A stretch of DNA of 41,876 nt, from positions 1 through 41,876 of the forward strand of contig JAAZNC010000082.1 in the NCBI GenBank assembly GCA_012798455.1, given 5' to 3'. The notes beneath the pieces are model-generated. The model saw only the letters and a list, made by a program, of their open reading frames with translations, was not told the origin of the DNA and ran no database searches. The stretch is from Chloroflexota bacterium (GTDB lineage Bacteria > Chloroflexota > Anaerolineae > Anaerolineales > Anaerolineaceae). Positions within the stretch are counted from its first letter, which is position 1; every line of letters starts with the position of its first letter. Position numbers and translations under genes: made by a program. Below are positions 39,740 through 41,876 of the stretch, piece after piece.

Positions 39740-40885
39740 ATGCGAGCAGTAGCAGCTATCGGTATTGGTCAAACCAAAGTGGATGAACATTGGGATAAAT
39801 CGCTCAAGGAATTAGCCGGCGATGCCATTTTCGCAGCCGTGCAAGATTGTGGGATCGATCATATCGATGGAGTATACGTCGGGAATATGCTGTCCGCTTC
39901 TGCCAACCGGCAGCAGAATCTCGGTGCTTATATCACCGATTGGATCGGTGCTAAAAATGTCGGCGCACTACGTCTGGAATCCGCCTGCAGCTCCGGCTCG
40001 GCAGCTTTCCGAGCAGCTTTCCTGGCAGTGGCTTCTGGAGAAGTGGATATCGCTCTGGCAGTGGGAGTCGAAAAGATGACCGATTCTCCTTCCGGCGAGA
40101 TCACTGCCAGTCTTGCCACTGCTGCCAGTGCAGATTGGGAAGCCGATCAGGGATTGTCTTTTGTGGCACTCAATGCCCTGCTCATGCAACGCTACATATA
40201 CGAAACCAGTTGGAAACATCGTGACTTTGCCAATTTTTCGATCAACGCTCACGCCAATGCCATGCACAACCCCTATGCCCGCTTTCACATGCCATTGACC
40301 GAAGAGAAATTCGTCAATGCCGCCATGATCTGTGATCCTATCAATTTGATGGATTCCTCCCCCATCGGGGATGGCGCCGCTGCCATTATCCTGGTGCCGG
40401 CGGAACGCGTCAGCGGGAAGATCATCCGCGTGGTGGGTTCAGCTGCCGCCACCGATACTATCGCCGTGCACGATCGCAAGCATCCTACCTGGTTGAGCGC
40501 TGCCGAGCGCTCCAGTAAAACCGCCTATGCGCAAGCTGGCATTTCTCCGCAGGATATCGACTTCTTCGAATATCATGATGCCTTCACTATCATGGCCGCC
40601 CTCTCGCTGGAAGCCTGCGGTTTTGCCGAGCGCGGTAAAGGACCACAATTGGCGCTGGATGGAGCCATCCGTCTGGATGGTGCGCTTCCTGTTGCCACCA
40701 TGGGAGGGTTGAAAGCCCGCGGGCATCCTGTGGGTGCCACCGGCATGTACCAGCTTGTAGAAGTCATCGAGCAGTTGCGTGGAACCGCCGGTGAGAACCA
40801 GCTCGATAAAGCACATATCGGAATGGCACAGAATATCGGCGGCAGTGGATCGAATATCATCACTCATATCCTGCGCAATGATTGA
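39740..40885 (+). CDS. Thiolase, SCP2/archaeal acetyl-CoA acetyltransferase type
   Basis: A 381-residue thiolase. Nucleophile C83 in RLESACSSGSAAFRAA, EYHDAFTIMAALSLEACG with catalytic His, and GGLKARGHPVGATGMYQ with the GHP motif. N-terminus VAAIGIGQTKVDEHW and length match the SCP2-like, archaeal-type subgroup. In many genomes this subgroup is next to an OB-fold/zinc-ribbon (DUF35) partner gene; none is seen in the window, where an AlkZ-like gene overlaps its 3' end instead. Likely reaction is acyl-CoA condensation or cleavage. Confidence 0.92.
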   Translation: MRAVAAIGIGQTKVDEHWDKSLKELAGDAIFAAVQDCGIDHIDGVYVGNMLSASANRQQNLGAYITDWIGAKNVGALRLESACSSGSAAFRAAFLAVASGEVDIALAVGVEKMTDSPSGEITASLATAASADWEADQGLSFVALNALLMQRYIYETSWKHRDFANFSINAHANAMHNPYARFHMPLTEEKFVNAAMICDPINLMDSSPIGDGAAAIILVPAERVSGKIIRVVGSAAATDTIAVHDRKHPTWLSAAERSSKTAYAQAGISPQDIDFFEYHDAFTIMAALSLEACGFAERGKGPQLALDGAIRLDGALPVATMGGLKARGHPVGATGMYQLVEVIEQLRGTAGENQLDKAHIGMAQNIGGSGSNIITHILRND

Positions 40886-41744
40886 TAAGAACACGCTTCA
40901 ACAAGTTATTAAAAAATACCGCACCCGCACCTTTTATCTGGAGCGCAAGACCTGGCTGCGCGATGAAAAGGATGCTATCCACTTTGTGGAAGAACGTGGT
41001 TTTGTCTTTTTCTGGCCGATCAAGAACTATGATCTGCCCAGTCTGTGGAACGCCACAGTCGGAGATCGCCCGGTTCCCAACACTCATGATGATCCCGGTC
41101 ATATCACCTGGCGCTGGAAGGATGAGCTGCTGGATAAGCGGGTCTGGTACTATGCCAAGCTATTGCGCAAAAAATCCACCATTCTATCTTTCGAGTTGGC
41201 ACCATATTTCTATACTCTCTCCCCAAATTATGGGGATTATGAGAATGATTATCTGGTGCAGTACAAGAACGGCTCGATGAGCGTGGAATCCAAGAATGTC
41301 TATGAGGCGCTGCTCAAGCATGGTGCTTTGCATACCCTGGATCTGCACAAAGAAGCGCACATGACTTCAACCGATACAAAATATCGTTTCGATAAAGCCC
41401 TCACCGACCTGCAAGCGGAGATGAAGATCATCCCGGTCGGTATCGCCCAGGCGGGTCGCTGGGGCTACGCCATGATCTACGATATTGCCGCACGGGTGTA
41501 CCCGCACATCGTGGAACAGGCGCGCTACCTGACCGAAGCACAATCACAGCAGGTCATCCTCCACCACTACTTGCAATCGGTGGGGGCTGCTCAAGTTAAA
41601 AAAATAAGCGCGTTGTTCGGTTGGAAAAGGGAGTATGTTTTACCAGCCTGTCAACAGCTTGTCAGGCAGGGAAAGCTAGAATTACTGGATAATATCGAAC
41701 CTGAGCCCTGGGCGGCAATCCCCGTTATTTTTCAGCTACAATAA
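40878..41744 (+). CDS. AlkZ/YcaQ-like winged-helix protein
   Basis: A 288-residue protein starting at ATG 40878, which overlaps the thiolase stop by eight bases; the longer frame from 40779 is inside the thiolase gene. The sequence (FVEERGFVFFWPIKNYDLPS, GHITWRWKDELLDKRVWYYA, TDLQAEMKIIPVGIAQAGRW, YLQSVGAAQVKKISALFGWK) has the pattern of AlkZ-related winged-helix proteins. AlkZ proteins are DNA glycosylases that unhook interstrand crosslinks or excise alkylated bases. The catalytic QxQ-type motif of the classic enzymes is not evident, so activity is uncertain. Confidence 0.65.
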   Translation: MIDKNTLQQVIKKYRTRTFYLERKTWLRDEKDAIHFVEERGFVFFWPIKNYDLPSLWNATVGDRPVPNTHDDPGHITWRWKDELLDKRVWYYAKLLRKKSTILSFELAPYFYTLSPNYGDYENDYLVQYKNGSMSVESKNVYEALLKHGALHTLDLHKEAHMTSTDTKYRFDKALTDLQAEMKIIPVGIAQAGRWGYAMIYDIAARVYPHIVEQARYLTEAQSQQVILHHYLQSVGAAQVKKISALFGWKREYVLPACQQLVRQGKLELLDNIEPEPWAAIPVIFQLQ

Positions 41745-41763
41745 ATACAAAACAGGATATGGT

Positions 41764-41876
41764 ATGTTCTTTCAACTCAGCAGGGGTGCTCTTGAGAAAG
41801 TGGATGGTTTGGCTGCGCTCGTCGATGCCGATGGGCTGCTGCCCTTGCATGATTCTCAGCAAGCCCGCCTGGTAGC
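41764..41876 (+). CDS. Unknown protein, truncated by window end
   Basis: An ATG at 41764 with AGGA about seven bases upstream opens a frame that is still open at the window end; it begins MFFQLSRGALEKVDGLAALV. Only 37 residues are visible and no family can be assigned. It is 19 bases downstream of the AlkZ-like gene, same strand, likely co-transcribed. Confidence 0.5.
   Translation, partial: MFFQLSRGALEKVDGLAALVDADGLLPLHDSQQARLV

Overview
The window looks like a chromosomal segment of a Chloroflexota bacterium, most likely class Anaerolineae. This is inferred from gene content (SipW-type peptidase with a DUF5305-like region, Reg_prop propellers, STAND NTPases, CoA-disulfide-reductase/TusA/DsrE fusion, rubrerythrin, ER/archaeal-type signal peptidase) and moderate GC, not from a marker gene. 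No rRNA, intact tRNA, integrase, transposase or CRISPR array is visible.

Region 1 (1-5.3 kb) is accessory DNA. A truncated zinc metallopeptidase is followed by three displaced copies of the 3' half of a tRNA-Pro gene (about 422, 2759 and 5247). They bound two segments of 2.3-2.5 kb: an AbrB-like regulator with an ABC-2 exporter, and a formylglycine-generating-enzyme-like protein with a lipoprotein. The third copy keeps CCA and a hairpin plus T-run resembling a tRNA terminator, so it is the likely right end of an island built at a tRNA-Pro gene.

Region 2 (5.3-13.5 kb) holds a PD40 lipoprotein, two DUF1801/YdeI-family proteins, a TetR regulator translationally coupled to a PEP-utilising dikinase resembling rifampin phosphotransferase (with two matching palindromic operators), a small lipoprotein, a HAD-like protein, a Cas4/RecB-like Fe-S nuclease and a CDF-type cation transporter.

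Region 3 (13.5-16.6 kb) is the most striking. A class I cyclic di-GMP riboswitch with a terminator precedes a secreted protein, a SipW-type signal peptidase fused to a DUF5305-like ectodomain, and a second secreted protein with RTX-like calcium-binding repeats. The two secreted proteins share a motif after their hydrophobic leader. The module is flanked by matching fragments of a diverged copy of the nuclease gene.

Region 4 (16.6-20.3 kb) is sulfur and redox metabolism: an ArsR regulator with a four-domain CoA-disulfide reductase/rhodanese/TusA/DsrE protein, and rubrerythrin.

Region 5 (20.4-30.5 kb) resembles a conflict or signalling island: a SLOG-like protein, an RCK membrane protein without a K+ filter, a Cys-rich protein, an unknown, a 1276-residue DUF4062-STAND-TPR protein, two unknowns, then a three-gene operon (coiled coil with an HPD motif, soluble seven-bladed propeller, unknown).

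Region 6 (30.6-41.9 kb) is transport and central metabolism: an ABC exporter, a three-gene ABC-2 transporter, thioredoxin reductase with a class III aminotransferase, a FabL-like reductase, a cyclase-family hydrolase, an SCP2-type thiolase, an AlkZ-like winged-helix protein and a gene cut by the window end.
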